Source: Pogonophryne albipinna
Taxonomy: Eukaryota; Chordata; Actinopteri; Perciformes; Artedidraconidae
Reading direction: 5' to 3'
Length of the DNA: 64,000 nt
NCBI GenBank assembly: GCA_028583405.1
Contig: CM053246.1
Span: 9,127,867 to 9,191,866 of the forward strand
A program made the translations under genes and the position numbers. The notes below the pieces were generated by a model, which saw nothing but the letters and a program-made list of their open reading frames with translations, made no database searches and had not been told where the DNA came from. Numbering within the stretch: the first letter of the stretch is position 1; each line of letters opens with the position of its first letter. Below are positions 48,561-58,826 of this stretch, piece by piece.

Positions 48561-50834
48561 TTAGAAAAGGCTCCAGAAGGCCTTGGGGACATCAGTATCA
48601 GGGGCTGGAGCTGGACAGGCTCTTTCATCAGCACTTCTCCTTCCCTTTGCCAGCCAGGACCTCACATACTGTTCCGGATTGAACTGTCCTAGTGATGGTC
48701 CATTACATTTAATGAAAACCAGGCTGGACAGTCGGCTGACAGAGAGAGCATTCCTTTTTGCAGTAAGGATATCGTTCATGCAGCTGAATGCCCGCTCACA
48801 CTCACTAGTGGAGACAGCGATGGTTCGGACTGCTTTCAGTAGAGGCTCCATGGCAGCAGGTGTACGGGATGCCCTGGTTTCCTTGTATTCGCGAAAGCCC
48901 TGAACAGTCTCTCTTCTGTCCACTTTCAGCACTTCGCACAAACGTAGCACCTCTACGTCCCCATACTGTACGTCTAACTCCTCTTCAGGCCAACTTCCAG
49001 GATGGATAACTTTCATGTCCTGGATTAGCTGATTGTCCCGGGCCTCCCGGCCATGTAATGGGATTTCTCTTGTGCTGACATGAGAGGAGGTTGTGGAAGT
49101 CATTCTGTGTCTCAGATTCTCTACCATACTGCGGAAAAACTGACCTGCATGAATCTGTACAAGCCTGCCATTCTCACGCAGGGCAACACCCTTGAAGGAC
49201 TTCTCAGCTAGAGCTGTATGAACTGTAGTCATGTGTGGGCCAGGCATGGTGACCATGGATTCAAAAACTCGTATTTCTCGAGTTAAGAGCCTATCTGCTG
49301 TAGGCAGTGTCATCTCTCTTTTTTGGAGTTGCCGAGAGAGGTCGCTGAGCTCTGTGAGCGCATCGTACATCAGTCCCAGATTGCTGACAAACGTTGCAGA
49401 TGTGAGCACATCATCCAGGCCCTTGTACTTTGCTCTGTCTCTGGAATCCCTGCTCGTGTCGTTTGCAGCATTTGTGAAGTGATCATGAAGCACTCGGTAG
49501 TTTTCCCAGACTGCTCTGACGCTCCTTTCACTTGAAGCCACCCAGCGGATGGACAAAACACGCCCTATCACCAGGAGACGCTGTCCGACTGCTTGCGCAC
49601 ACTGCGCTAACTGCCTCTGATTTTTGGGGGAGGCATGGAACAAGGAATAGAGTTTGTCAAAAAAGATCTGGAAATGATTGAGCCCTGAGACCTCCTTGAC
49701 CACATCCCCAACTGCCAGCTCTAGACGATGATTGGAGCAGTGCCACACAAACAGGCTTGGGAATTTACTACACAACTGGGTAGCAACGCCTGTTCTCTTC
49801 CCTAGCATGACTGAAGCCCCATCACATGCAAAAGAAACGAAACACTGACCTAAAAAGTCCTCGTTAAAATCTCTTCCAAGACACTCCATTAACGCCTTTG
49901 TGATGTCATCAGCCGTTGTTCCATTCAACTCGATCAGCTCCCAAAAAAACGTTTCGGGCTCAGCATCAGCTAATGCTGAGCGTAGACACACAACAAGCAC
50001 CGTTTTACCACTAATAGTGGTAGATTCATCGACCAAAACACAGAGTTTTCTTTGGTTTTCTGTAATGTCTTTTGCCATTTCTTTCTTCAGCTCATGAGCT
50101 ATGTGGTCGATGATTTCGCCACAGGTTTTATTGGAGTGCAAAACCCTGCCCACGTTCAGCCCATTCAGTTTCTGTACATTCAAATCAATTGGCATGTCTG
50201 TGAATGGCCGGCTATGTTTGCCAATTTTATATGCCGTTCGAAAAACTCTGATAGTGGTGTCTAATTCAGATTTATGCATAGACTGCACTTGATGTTGAAT
50301 AGTTTCACGTGAAGCAGATGTAAGGATGTCAGCAGCTTTTACATGGGCTTGTGATTCTTTATGTTCTTTGATTTTTTTTCTCAGGCTAGCTTGTTGTTTG
50401 CCCTTGTCAACACCGAAATGAGACACTGCACACTCACCCCATTCAGTTGACAGTTTCAGTCCTTGTCCAGTGTGTATTCCCAAAGATTTGACATCTCTGC
50501 ATATCCGACATCCTAGCTTCTTATCTTTAAGAAGGAGCCATGCATTGGTCTTGCAAAAATATTGCACCTGGTCCGTTGTCCAGCAGTCAGGTGCATCGCT
50601 TTGCCCGGTGTTGGTGGTGGCAGTTGCGCCAGCAGCAGCTAACGTTAGAGGCTCTGGAGGAGGCGGCGGAGCTAGTGCTAATGCTAATGCACTAGAACTT
50701 GGAGCAGGAGGATCAACCAAAGAAAGCTCCCCATCAGACACAATTTCCAACACAGGCACAGCATTCTCTGTATTTGAAGTTTCTTCCGGCGACAACCGCT
50801 GTCTTTTTGCACTTTTATTAATCCACGCTAACAT
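48561..50834 (-). CDS. hAT transposase, 757 aa, intact
   Basis: Catalyses cut-and-paste transposition of its element in the nucleus. The N-terminal 80 residues are proline/alanine-rich and look disordered. A zinc finger follows: C109-x2-C112 with H158-x5-H164, the TTF-type arrangement. The RNase H-like core shows LCVLVDESTT (D269), FACDGASVMLG (D338) and SECERAFSCM (E680). The 69-residue D-D spacing is close to that of Hermes. WHCSNHRLELA (C366-x2-H369) is the conserved hAT C-x2-H box. The C-terminal dimerisation region runs from about 660 to 725 (AKRNALSVSRLSSLVFIKCN). Resemblance is to the vertebrate KIAA1586/ZNF862-like hAT proteins, so a domesticated gene is an alternative. However, the flanking terminal repeats, perfect target duplication and repeat-filled surroundings say mobile element. 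No frameshift or stop. The start at 50834 is the first ATG; introns are not needed. Probably expressed from the element's own 5' region, which I cannot resolve. Confidence 0.93.
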   Translation of the reverse strand: MLAWINKSAKRQRLSPEETSNTENAVPVLEIVSDGELSLVDPPAPSSSALALALAPPPPPEPLTLAAAGATATTNTGQSDAPDCWTTDQVQYFCKTNAWLLLKDKKLGCRICRDVKSLGIHTGQGLKLSTEWGECAVSHFGVDKGKQQASLRKKIKEHKESQAHVKAADILTSASRETIQHQVQSMHKSELDTTIRVFRTAYKIGKHSRPFTDMPIDLNVQKLNGLNVGRVLHSNKTCGEIIDHIAHELKKEMAKDITENQRKLCVLVDESTTISGKTVLVVCLRSALADAEPETFFWELIELNGTTADDITKALMECLGRDFNEDFLGQCFVSFACDGASVMLGKRTGVATQLCSKFPSLFVWHCSNHRLELAVGDVVKEVSGLNHFQIFFDKLYSLFHASPKNQRQLAQCAQAVGQRLLVIGRVLSIRWVASSERSVRAVWENYRVLHDHFTNAANDTSRDSRDRAKYKGLDDVLTSATFVSNLGLMYDALTELSDLSRQLQKREMTLPTADRLLTREIRVFESMVTMPGPHMTTVHTALAEKSFKGVALRENGRLVQIHAGQFFRSMVENLRHRMTSTTSSHVSTREIPLHGREARDNQLIQDMKVIHPGSWPEEELDVQYGDVEVLRLCEVLKVDRRETVQGFREYKETRASRTPAAMEPLLKAVRTIAVSTSECERAFSCMNDILTAKRNALSVSRLSSLVFIKCNGPSLGQFNPEQYVRSWLAKGRRSADERACPAPAPDTDVPKAFWSLF

Positions 50835-51239
50835 TTTAGAAATGCTAATTTGTGACGTGACTTGCTTTCCTTCTCTCGGGGGCGTGCCTGCTCTGTTCTA
50901 TCACTCTACATAGCCACCCACTGGGTGGGAGTTGCACTGCATAAACACAACACACGTGCATCTAGGTATGTAAATTGTAAAGCATTAAAACATGGTTTTA
51001 CTAACAGTTTTCAGTATGTTGTTACTTCGGCATTATTATTATTATTATTTTGAAACGTGTATTACTATTAAATCACGGTCAAATAGGTTAATTTTGACAT
51101 AGTCGTTTCCACCACAGTATTTACATGGAGAAGATAAGCCCCGCCCCCTCTCCAGCACGTTCTGTTTGAATGACAGGAGTAAACAGCTGACAGCCGCTGT
51201 GAAACTCCAGCGGTTAGAGCGATGAGAATGTCCGTTCGG

Positions 51240-51455
51240 CACCTCATGACGCATCTACTGAGTACCGGGCGGCTGTATATATATATATGGATGTATAATA
51301 AGAACGGCGGGAGAGTGTTGAGTACTGGCACGGTGCATGAGTACCGGAGTACCGCCAGCATGCCGGTACTGAGCAAGAAGTGCCGGTACTCCATGGGTCA
51401 GAACCAGAAGTGCCGGTACTGCGTACCGGTGAGTACCGGCCCAATTCCAGCACTG
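51240..51455. promoter_or_regulatory. Subterminal repeats of the hAT, likely transposase-binding sites
   Basis: AGTACCGG, its inverse CCGGTACT, or close variants occur at least eight times between about 51259 and 51440, just inside the terminal repeat. The far end (47770-47815) has a single GCCAGTACTC. Clustered subterminal motifs are typical transposase-binding sites in hAT elements. The same stretch would also contain the transposase promoter; a TATATATATATGG tract lies at 51277-51290. Confidence 0.65.
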
Positions 51456-51681
51456 CTATAATGATCATATAAACGTGTGCCTCGGAAATACTTGTTTACA
51501 TTAATCAAATCAAATCAAGTTTTATTTATATAGCACATTTAAAAGCGATTTTTGGTCGAGCCAAAGTGCTGTACATGTAATAAAAACACATTACTACAAT
51601 CACAATAAAAGACAATAATTTACAACAGAAATATAAAAAACAAAAACTCAGGGAATAGTCAGGTGTCATGCTCCGCTCTGA

Positions 51682-51863
51682 CTAGAAGGCCAGGGAGAAG
51701 AAGTGTGTTTTTAGTGAGGATTTAAAAAAACCTAGAGTCTGGGCCGACCTCACATGGAGGGGCAGAGTGTTCCAGAGCCTAGGGCCAGCTGCTGTGAAGG
51801 CTCGGTGACCTCGGGTTTTGAGCCTTGTCTTGGGCACTATCAGCAACAGCTGGTCAGCAGACC
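51682..51863 (-). pseudogene. LINE ORF2 C-terminal end
   Basis: The minus-strand frame carries RSADQLLLIVPKTRLKTRGH and then AFTAAGPRLWNTLPLHVRSA, the conserved end of L2/Rex-type ORF2 proteins, with the stop at 51682. Upstream coding lies beyond the TTAA element at 53630 onward. The listed start methionine (51879) is inside the inserted element and is not real. Confidence 0.85.
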
Positions 51864-52721
51864 TTAACCTGTTAAGCACCTTCCCCCCGATACCGGGGGG
51901 AAAAACGTGTTATCTGAGGAAACAGTGTCTGAGGGCATCTTAATATTTAATAAACTATGCATTTTTTTATATCCATGTAACGGGAAGAAACTCATCTAAC
52001 TGATCTTTTTTTTTTTTTTTTTAAACCCACACTGATAACGCTGAGCCTCTGAATTAGTAACGAGCGAAAAATACTAACAGATTACTGCACAGAAACTCAC
52101 TCAAAAAACCCTTATTAATTATCTTTTCTGCACATCTAACCCATCGCGACTTTTTAAACAAAAACAGACATCAAAACATGTGGCGCTAGGTAGCTAAAAA
52201 CGTTAACATGGCTCACCTGTGTGTTTGTCTGGTCAAACGTGGTCTTCAATGGCATTAAAACGATAAAAACGCTGCTGAAGTTAATCCATAGGTTAATCCA
52301 ATGTGTCTGTTTCCCTTTGAAATGATTTCTGATAATCCATAAGCAATAAACCTGCTTTTCCGTTTCCAGATGTCAGAGCGAGAGATAGCTTCACTCTCAT
52401 GCAAAACTGCATGCGCAAAGCCCCCACTTTTTTGTGTTAACGTTGGTGTCTATGTGAAAACTCCCCTTCGATTCTATTGGCTCTAACGGTCAGAAAGAGA
52501 TGTCAATCACCAAAATAGACCAATGGGTTCCAGAGAAACGGAAGAAACGCCCATTTCCATCCAAATGACCCCAGAGATGGAGTTTTTTTTGCTAAACCTC
52601 TCTCAAAGGTCAAATGTCACTTGTTTTACATCAATCTCGATACAGGGTACTTATTATATGTTGTACTTTGGATTCCTAAAGCTTTTAGTCTACCTTACCA
52701 TCATCCAAGGGTAGTTTTCAC

Positions 52722-53366
52722 CAATGGTGTAGTGGGCGTTGGACGCGGGGGTACGCCGTACCCCCACTTATTTGGAGCATGATCTTTTTTTTAATAGTCT
52801 AATAAATATAAAATCATTGCCAGTGTTATCAGTTGCAAGTGTGTATTTGTTGTAATAATGACAAAAACGCTCGTGACCCCGCGGCGAGCTGGGGGTGTAT
52901 GGGGGTTATTCCCTATCTTTATTCAAGAGCGTGGTATTTAAATTTGAGAGCATACTTTATTGATTTATTTCCCTCAAACCCTGTCCTTGCACTCAAATAG
53001 TGCCTGCTTGCGCTTAGATTTGCTCTGCTTCTGCTCAAACTGTACGCTTGCACTCAGATATATTGTTGCTTACAGATTTCCTGTGTTCCAGCTTAAAACC
53101 TTCTCCTCGCACGCAGGCTGTTTCTGTGCGCTCGTGAAATGTCTGCTGCTCTCATATTTCTTCTGTGTGCGCTCGGATCTTTTGTACAGCAACCCTGTCA
53201 AAATCCCTCAACCAATAGGAGGCCAGGTGCCCCCAGTCACCCACTGGTCACCCACTGGGGGTGTGTCAGTGACACACCCACGGCGTGTGCACTTGTGTGG
53301 CATTGTTTGGGATGACTTAATTAAAATAGCGTCCCCCCAGTAAAAAAAATCTCCACTACACCACTG
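52722..53366. mobile_element. hAT MITE (CAGTGGTGTAGTGG ends)
   Basis: 645 bp flanked by the perfect 8-bp duplication GTTTTCAC (52714-52721 and 53367-53374). Ends are CAATGGTGTAGTGG and, reverse complemented, CAGTGGTGTAGTGG. GC-rich subterminal part (GGGGGTACGCCGTACCCCC, a palindrome, near 52750). It contains a truncated long-TIR element. Confidence 0.92.
52898..53229. mobile_element. Long-TIR element, truncated copy
   Basis: Begins TATGGGGGTTATTCCCTATC and follows, in reverse, the 32886-33319 element through CTCAACCAATAGGAGGCCAG, where it stops. The right terminal repeat is lost. Innermost level of the nested stack. Confidence 0.85.
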
Positions 53367-53629
53367 GTTTTCACTATAAGTAAAAAAGGATTTTTGGACG
53401 GACACTATAATTTACAGTTTTTTACTATGTTCAATCTGAATTTTCTTTAAAATAAAAAACATCTATATTGATTCTAACTTTTCTACATCCAACTCACAGG
53501 TTTATCATTACTTTGAGAACAAAGATTATTCATTTAACCCTTTTCAGAAGTGTAGTTATGGTCATTTGTTCTGGAAATGTCTTTTTCGAGCCTGAGACCT
53601 GAAAAACAGGCTCAGGGCTTAACAGGTTA

Positions 53630-53995
53630 AAGCTTTGGCTGGGGTGTAGCGATGGAGGAGTTCGGCTATATAGGCAGGAGCCAGCCCATTTAGGGCTTTG
53701 AAAACAAATAAAAGGATTTTTAAATCAATTCGAAACTGAATTGGAAGCCAGTGTAGTGAGGCCAGGAATTGGGGTGATGTGGTCACGCTTTTTGTGGCCA
53801 GTCAGAAGACGTGCAGCTGCGTTTTGGACTAGCTGCAGGCGTTTAATTCAGGCCTGGTCCATACCCACATACAGAGCGTTGCAATAGTCCAGTCTCGAGG
53901 TAACAAAGCCATTAATCACCCTTTCTAGATCTTTAAAAGATGAATATGACTTGGTTTTGGCCAATAATCTTATTTAAAAAAAGCAGGATTTGCAG
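53630..53995 (-). pseudogene. LINE RT thumb/C-terminal part, decayed
   Basis: Minus-strand frames with several stops or shifts show SRLDYCNAL, RLQLVQNAAARLL and SCLYS-like segments, matching the end of an L2/Rex RT domain. Collinear with 51682-51863 after removing the TTAA element. Confidence 0.75.
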
Positions 53996-54111
53996 TTTGT
54001 CGGCCGCAGGTGCTTGACTACATCCGAGAGAGAAGAGAGGGATACAGGTGGTTGAGGACAGCAGGGCACAGAAAAGGAGCAGGATCTGGGGTAGCATTAG
54101 TGTGGGCTAGC

Positions 54112-54963
54112 CTAAGTGCAGATAAGAAACTTATAACAGAGAGTAGTCGATGGCACAATTGGAGAAACATCACAGGGATTAATGATCGAGTTGAGGACAT
54201 TAAAAAGAACCTGAGGTTTATGGCTGTTTTTGGAGATTAACAGAGAAATGTGCTCTGTTTTGGCTGCTTTGACTGCCGTCTGGTAGTCAGAAAGGCAAGC
54301 ACGAAGGATTTCTAGGGAGACATGGAGTTTATCCTTTTTCCATTTTCTCTCTGCACGCCTGCAGGTGCGTCTGAGAGCGCGAGTACAGTCATTGAGCCAC
54401 GGCTCTGAGAGTACTTTGGTGCGTCTAAGCGTAAAAGGAGCAACAGAATCCAATATTAGTGTACATGTCGAGTCAAACATGGAGATCAGCTCATCCGCAC
54501 TAAGAGCACAGTTCACCTCTAATTTACAGATCAGGGAAGCATTAAAAACATCAGAAAACTGTGAGGCAGTCAAGGGGTTAATCGAACGCAGACGACGCGC
54601 AGGGGCACGTGATTCGACTCCTACAGAAGGGATCGAGGTTGTAAACAGAACCGGTAAATGGTCTGAGATACGCGTTGCTGCACAGATTTCATCCACAGAG
54701 ACAGACAGTCCAAACGATAATACTAAATCTAAAGTGTGTCCTTTTTCGTGCGTTGGGCCAACCACGGACTGAACGAGACCAAAAGAATCAAGGAGATTTA
54801 AAAAGTCCCTAACCAGAGGTTTGGACTCGCAACACACATGGACATTGAAGTCTCCGGAGATCAAAACACGATCATATTTCACCATGATCCCGGACAGAAA
54901 GTCAGAAAAGCCATTTATGAAATCCTTATTGCACTTTGGCGGGTTCAGTTGAAAAAGCTGCAA
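54112..54963 (-). pseudogene. LINE apurinic-type endonuclease domain, partial
   Basis: A 283-codon minus-strand frame includes LISGDFNVHV (D38, N40), THEKGHTLDLVLS (D79) and ISDHLPV (D101, H102), the C-terminal half of an APE-type endonuclease as in L2/Rex/CR1 elements. A linker to the RT domain follows (RAERKWKKDKLHVS..). The N-terminal catalytic part is cut off where the family A repeat begins, and the RT that should follow is deleted. The start methionine is therefore internal and the product non-functional. Confidence 0.85.
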
Positions 54964-55259
54964 CTCAACTTAATCGTGACCAAACCGTTTGAGACCCACT
55001 GAGATAACTTAGACTAAAGTTAACTATCTAAACCCTCAGAGTCCTTTAGCTCACTGAGCCTTTCAGTCTGACAGGAGAGCGTTCACCCTCCACCTTGTTG
55101 TTGAAAGAGCTCCTTATTTCCATTAGCGTAGCTAGCTAGCACCAGATGCTAACAACAACGATCTACGGTATATGTGCGCTCTCTCTCTCTCTCCCCCGCT
55201 CGCGCACGCACACAAAATGGCTCGTGCCACATACACACAGAGCTTGAATGAAACACAGA

Positions 55260-55640
55260 GGGTGTTTCTCAATGTCGAGGAGGCTTGCTTGGTAGCACAT
55301 GTACCTCCGAGTGAGTTCCTTAAGAAGCGAGGCAAGAATACCTCCTAGCCTCGGAAAACGAAGAATGGAACAGGCTAGCAAGTGTGCGTCATATGAGAGG
55401 CCCCGCCTTATATTTTCCACCAAAGATTTTGGAAATTGGTCCATGCGCAAAGCATTGTGGGGATTTTAAGACCAGAGTCTACACATGTGCAGCCTCGAAA
55501 TTTCCCGCAACGAACTACGCCGGCCTCGGTAGAATTCTAAGTATCCTGGACATTGGAACAGTCCTTCGGCGGCACTCGATGACGTAGTATCCTTGAAATA
55601 GTGGCTCTGGAGCAGCTTTCCTCGACATTGAGAAACACCC
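55260..55640. mobile_element. MITE with 22-bp perfect inverted ends
   Basis: 381 bp; both ends read GGGTGTTTCTCAATGTCGAG and on. The family A copy at 20806-20835 shows the continuous sequence AAACACAGAGACCCAGAAG (inverted) where this element sits, giving an empty site. The duplication appears to be only 2-3 bp, which suits a Harbinger or mariner-like MITE. Confidence 0.85.
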
Positions 55641-55829
55641 AAAGACCCAGAAGTACTTGTACTGTAGCATATTATTTTCGAATCAATCATTTTTGAAATT
55701 ATGAATTTCACACATAAAAAAAAAAAAAGACACTTACATTTATTATCTGCCTGAAACGCCTCCATTGGACTCCTTTGTTTACTTCGGTGACATAATGACA
55801 TCACTATGTAACACTTGCGCTTCTATTGG

Positions 55830-56475
55830 CTAGTGCTCCAACACATTGTACACAAAGGGGTAAGGGGCGGGACATCTCTAAGTGGTTGACCAATCACAAC
55901 AGAGCCGGCCAGCTAACCAATCAGAGCAGACTGGGCTCTGGTTTCAGACAGAGGGTGAAAAGTGTGGTGGAAATTCCACACTTAATCACCTTCTGGTAAG
56001 AAAATAACAAATATACAAGCTTAAACCAAAGTCGTGTTATTTAATAAAGAGTTATAGCATTTAACAGAATCAATCATATTTCCAGCTGGAAAGGACATAG
56101 GCCCTGCACTAGTAGATAGTACCAGGATCTGACCCCGTTACCCAGAAAAGTAATGTCATTTATAGAGATGAGACACAGGAAGGAAGGCAATCCACATTAC
56201 AGTCCTAAATTGGGTGGGGGCAGACAGAAGGGGAAGTGCAGCATGTTAATTACAAGCCCCAAACATCCATATGATAATTGCCTGACAATGGTCAGGGTGA
56301 CACACTTCTGTCTGACAACATTTTGTAGAAACCTACATGCATATTGAATCACTGTAAATTCCCATCATAAAAAGGCAGTATGAGAAAAATAAAGAGCTTT
56401 TTGAACATTAAAGCATGGTGACATGTCCCGGTAAAAATATGAACCTGAAAAATAGCATAAAAGGGGCCCCTTTAA
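55830..56475. mobile_element. TTAAAGGGGCCC MITE, copy 3, with an inserted segment
   Basis: Shares CCGGCCAGCTAACCAATCA and TTTCAGACAGAGGGTGAA with the 35.7 kb copy and ends GGGGCCCCTTTAA. Between about 55970 and 56358 it contains roughly 390 bp not in that copy, beginning TGTGGTGGAAATTCCACAC. The segment may be a further insertion, possibly LTR-like, but no flanking duplication is clear. Confidence 0.65.
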
Positions 56476-58297
56476 GCGTAGTATATGTGTAATATTATTG
56501 TATGGTCTCTGCCCCAAGCTTAAATTGGTCAGCAGGCTGTGCTTTTAAACGAGTGGATCTCCTATCTCAATTATAACATGCACCGGAGCAGGTTGGGTGT
56601 TCAATACAAGTTACCAAGGCGATATCATCTGGTAGGATGTATACCACCGTCAGAGGACTTAAAAACCCAGAGTTAACCCTGAAGTAACCTCGCTAACCCC
56701 AAATCCTTCTTCGTAGTACAGGCCTCTGATATTGTCTGGATAATGAATGGCAATGTGTTGTCCAAGATGTAGCTTTTACAATGTAAAGCTTCCAGATGTT
56801 CAGTATTTTGCCCTGCTAATGAACTTCCTGCCAAAGCAAGCCTTCAGAATGGCTGTTGTTGATACTTTAAGCAGCATCTTATGGGATTTATTCTTCATAG
56901 AGCTTTTAATGTCACATTTTGACATGCCTGCAATAAATAACATTGTGCATTTCATTTCGCACCTGTGTGCTATTACAATTCAAAAAGCCTGCCTTAAACA
57001 GATCCCTTGTCAAATTAAACAGTTTAATGATTTAGAGATAATGATGTAATTTAATGACATGTGTTCCTGACTGAGACACAGCTGTTTTGGGGCTTTTCTG
57101 TGTTCTGTAAATTGAATTACCCAATAGAATGGAATGGTATTATGTGTTATATCAAAAAGGCAGAAGATAGGGTTAAATATATGACTTGAATGAGGTCCCA
57201 ACCAGAGATGGGGTCGTTACTCAAAAAAAGGCTCCACCTTAACGCCATCCCTGGCACCTGAATAAAGATTTCCTATCATGGAGCTTGAGCACAGGCGCCA
57301 CGCTCCTAAAATGGGACAAATGCAAATGGCACGAGAGAAATCAAATGTGACTAACGCGTACTGAGACAGAGAAAATCAATTGTCTCCTGAACAAATGGAC
57401 GAGCTATTAAAATGATCGTGTGCTGCAGGAGCTGCCAGCAGAGGCAACAGCCACTCATAATCCAAGTGTGCTCGGCCAAGGAACACACACAGAGCTTCCA
57501 CTGAGGCAATTATATCCACACTCTGCATGAGAACAAGTGATTGATATGCCTGCTATCATGCTTACTGCCCTTAAACAAGTCATTAAAAAAAAAGTTAATT
57601 TGTCTGTTCCTCTTCCAAAGGCGATGGTGCAACGATGCTAATGACTTTGCTTTGAAGCAACATCACAATTTTCCAACTTCAACAACACAAAAGCTTTTGA
57701 CTTGTTTAGAAATCTAAGCTTGGAACTTAGAGACCAGACTTTGAACTGTTGTTTTAAATCACGATGAAGAGACGTTTATTTTCCCTCAACACGTTTGTCA
57801 GTGATATGGAGATAAATGTAGCCTTAGATGCCAGAGACAAGATATGAATAAAAAAATAAAAGGCTTTTATGAAACAATTACAGCTGGCTGAAGTTTTTAT
57901 AAACAGTTCTTTATCGTTCTCTGTGGGGTAGAGAGGCTTCAGAGGAGAGGATTCAATCGACTCATCAGATAAAGACGGGCGCTGGGCTTCAAATACATCC
58001 TGTCAACACATCAGAGCGCCTCTGTGGACAGGAAAATACATTTAAAATCCAAAAATACAGATCATGCACATTAAATATATTCTCGATTCTATTATCTAGA
58101 AGAATATCCCTTTGTCTTAAAAAAGGAGATATGTCTACATGGTATGAATGTGAAAATTCCCTTCTGAAATGACAGGTTTAGTGGAGTCTGAAACGTGGAC
58201 CTATTATAGTTTTCATCAATCAGATTACAATATGACAACGTGGTCCACTGCTTTGAGTGACCAGGTTCCTTAATTCAAATCGTACTATCATACATTC
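56476..58297. other. Largely non-repetitive stretch, candidate conserved non-coding DNA
   Basis: Apart from a MITE end at 56711-56730 and a lone hAT terminus at 57203-57229, no family is recognised. 56750-57060 and 57240-57600 have homeodomain-like TTTAATGATTT, GATAATGATG and balanced composition of the sort found in vertebrate enhancers. No exon is evident. This is inference from sequence character. Confidence 0.35.
57203..57229. repeat. Orphan hAT terminus
   Basis: CAGAGATGGGGTCGTTACTC matches the left end of the 12240-13127 element. No other part is present, which suggests an abortive or deleted insertion. Confidence 0.7.
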
Positions 58298-58826
58298 CCC
58301 CTTTTCAGGGCTGGACTGGGACAGAAAATTGGCCCAGGCAGTTTGGCCCAGACCGGCCAACAACCATGAAACAAAAACACAGTAGCGGCTCCTGACCAGA
58401 GGAAAATGCTTACTATCAGTGCACACAAAACTACCAATATACACAAAGGTGTAACTTTGGTTTGAGAAGTGGGGGGGACACAAAACACGGGGTCTGGGGG
58501 TCCTCAGCCAGAAAGATTATCTTGATTTTAATACCATTTCCTGCATTTCTACAAACATTTAGGGAATATGGTGATAAAAATGGTGATAAAAAGTCCTCCT
58601 TCTGAATTGTTTAATATAATTTTAAGCAGTGGAAAATGTTCACAATTAATGTTGTGTGATTCAAAATAATGTGAGATTCAATTTCCACAACATTTTATTT
58701 ATGGTCATATAACTATAGACTCCAAATAATACACAATATGAAATGTAAATAATGAATTTTAACTCCATTTGATAGACCAATCTACTACCAAAACAGAAAC
58801 ATATGGACATAGTGTATTGCATAGTT

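Larger units (their letters stand above)
47770..51455 (-). mobile_element. Complete hAT transposon with intact transposase
   Basis: 3686 bp flanked by a perfect 8-bp duplication CTATAATG (47762-47769 and 51456-51463). Ends are CAGTGCTTGAATTGG and, reverse complemented, CAGTGCTGGAATTGG (14 of 15 bases). A single uninterrupted ORF of 757 codons encodes the transposase. The 5' side (51240-51455) has repeated AGTACCGG-type motifs. The target site is found empty in a related repeat at about 45901-45925. Structure, duplication and ORF together suggest a young, possibly mobile copy. Confidence 0.93.
51868..53626. mobile_element. TTAA-target MITE (CCTGTTAAGC ends), long copy
   Basis: Flanked by TTAA (51864-51867 and 53627-53630). 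Ends are CCTGTTAAGCACC and, reverse complemented, CCTGTTAAGCCC. It shares the right-hand 150 bp and the first 90 bp with the 22153-22477 copy, but has about 650 bp more left-central sequence. It interrupts LINE coding sequence and is itself interrupted by a hAT at 52722-53366. A T-rich run lies at 52006-52022. Confidence 0.88.
51500..54961 (-). mobile_element. L2-like LINE, internally deleted, holding nested elements
   Basis: On the minus strand the order is endonuclease part (54963-54112), RT C-terminal part (about 53990-53630), the interrupting TTAA element, the last coding part (51879-51682), and the 3' tail ending near 51510 in a TCAAATCAAATCAAG tract. The main RT body is missing, so the copy is dead. 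Its two outer edges lie against pieces of the same family A repeat, showing insertion into that repeat. Confidence 0.85.
47401..55680 (-). mobile_element. Interrupted family A hAT copy (host of nested insertions)
   Basis: Three blocks match the reverse of the 20422-21627 copy in collinear order: 47401-47769 (TTTCTACTGCAACACTCC.., ..AAATCACTCCCCTTTT), 51456-51500 (family-internal sequence shared with 45.9 kb), and 54962-55259 plus 55641-55680 (CCGTTTGAGACCCACTGAGA.., GCTAGCACCAGATGCTA.., GCTTGAATGAAACACAGAG). The gaps are filled by the complete hAT, a LINE fragment and a 381-bp MITE. Its own terminal repeats are not preserved. Confidence 0.75.

Noticed and set aside
56747..57049. 100-codon plus-strand ORF
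   Set aside because: Protein shows no family resemblance; the DNA looks more like non-coding conserved-type sequence.
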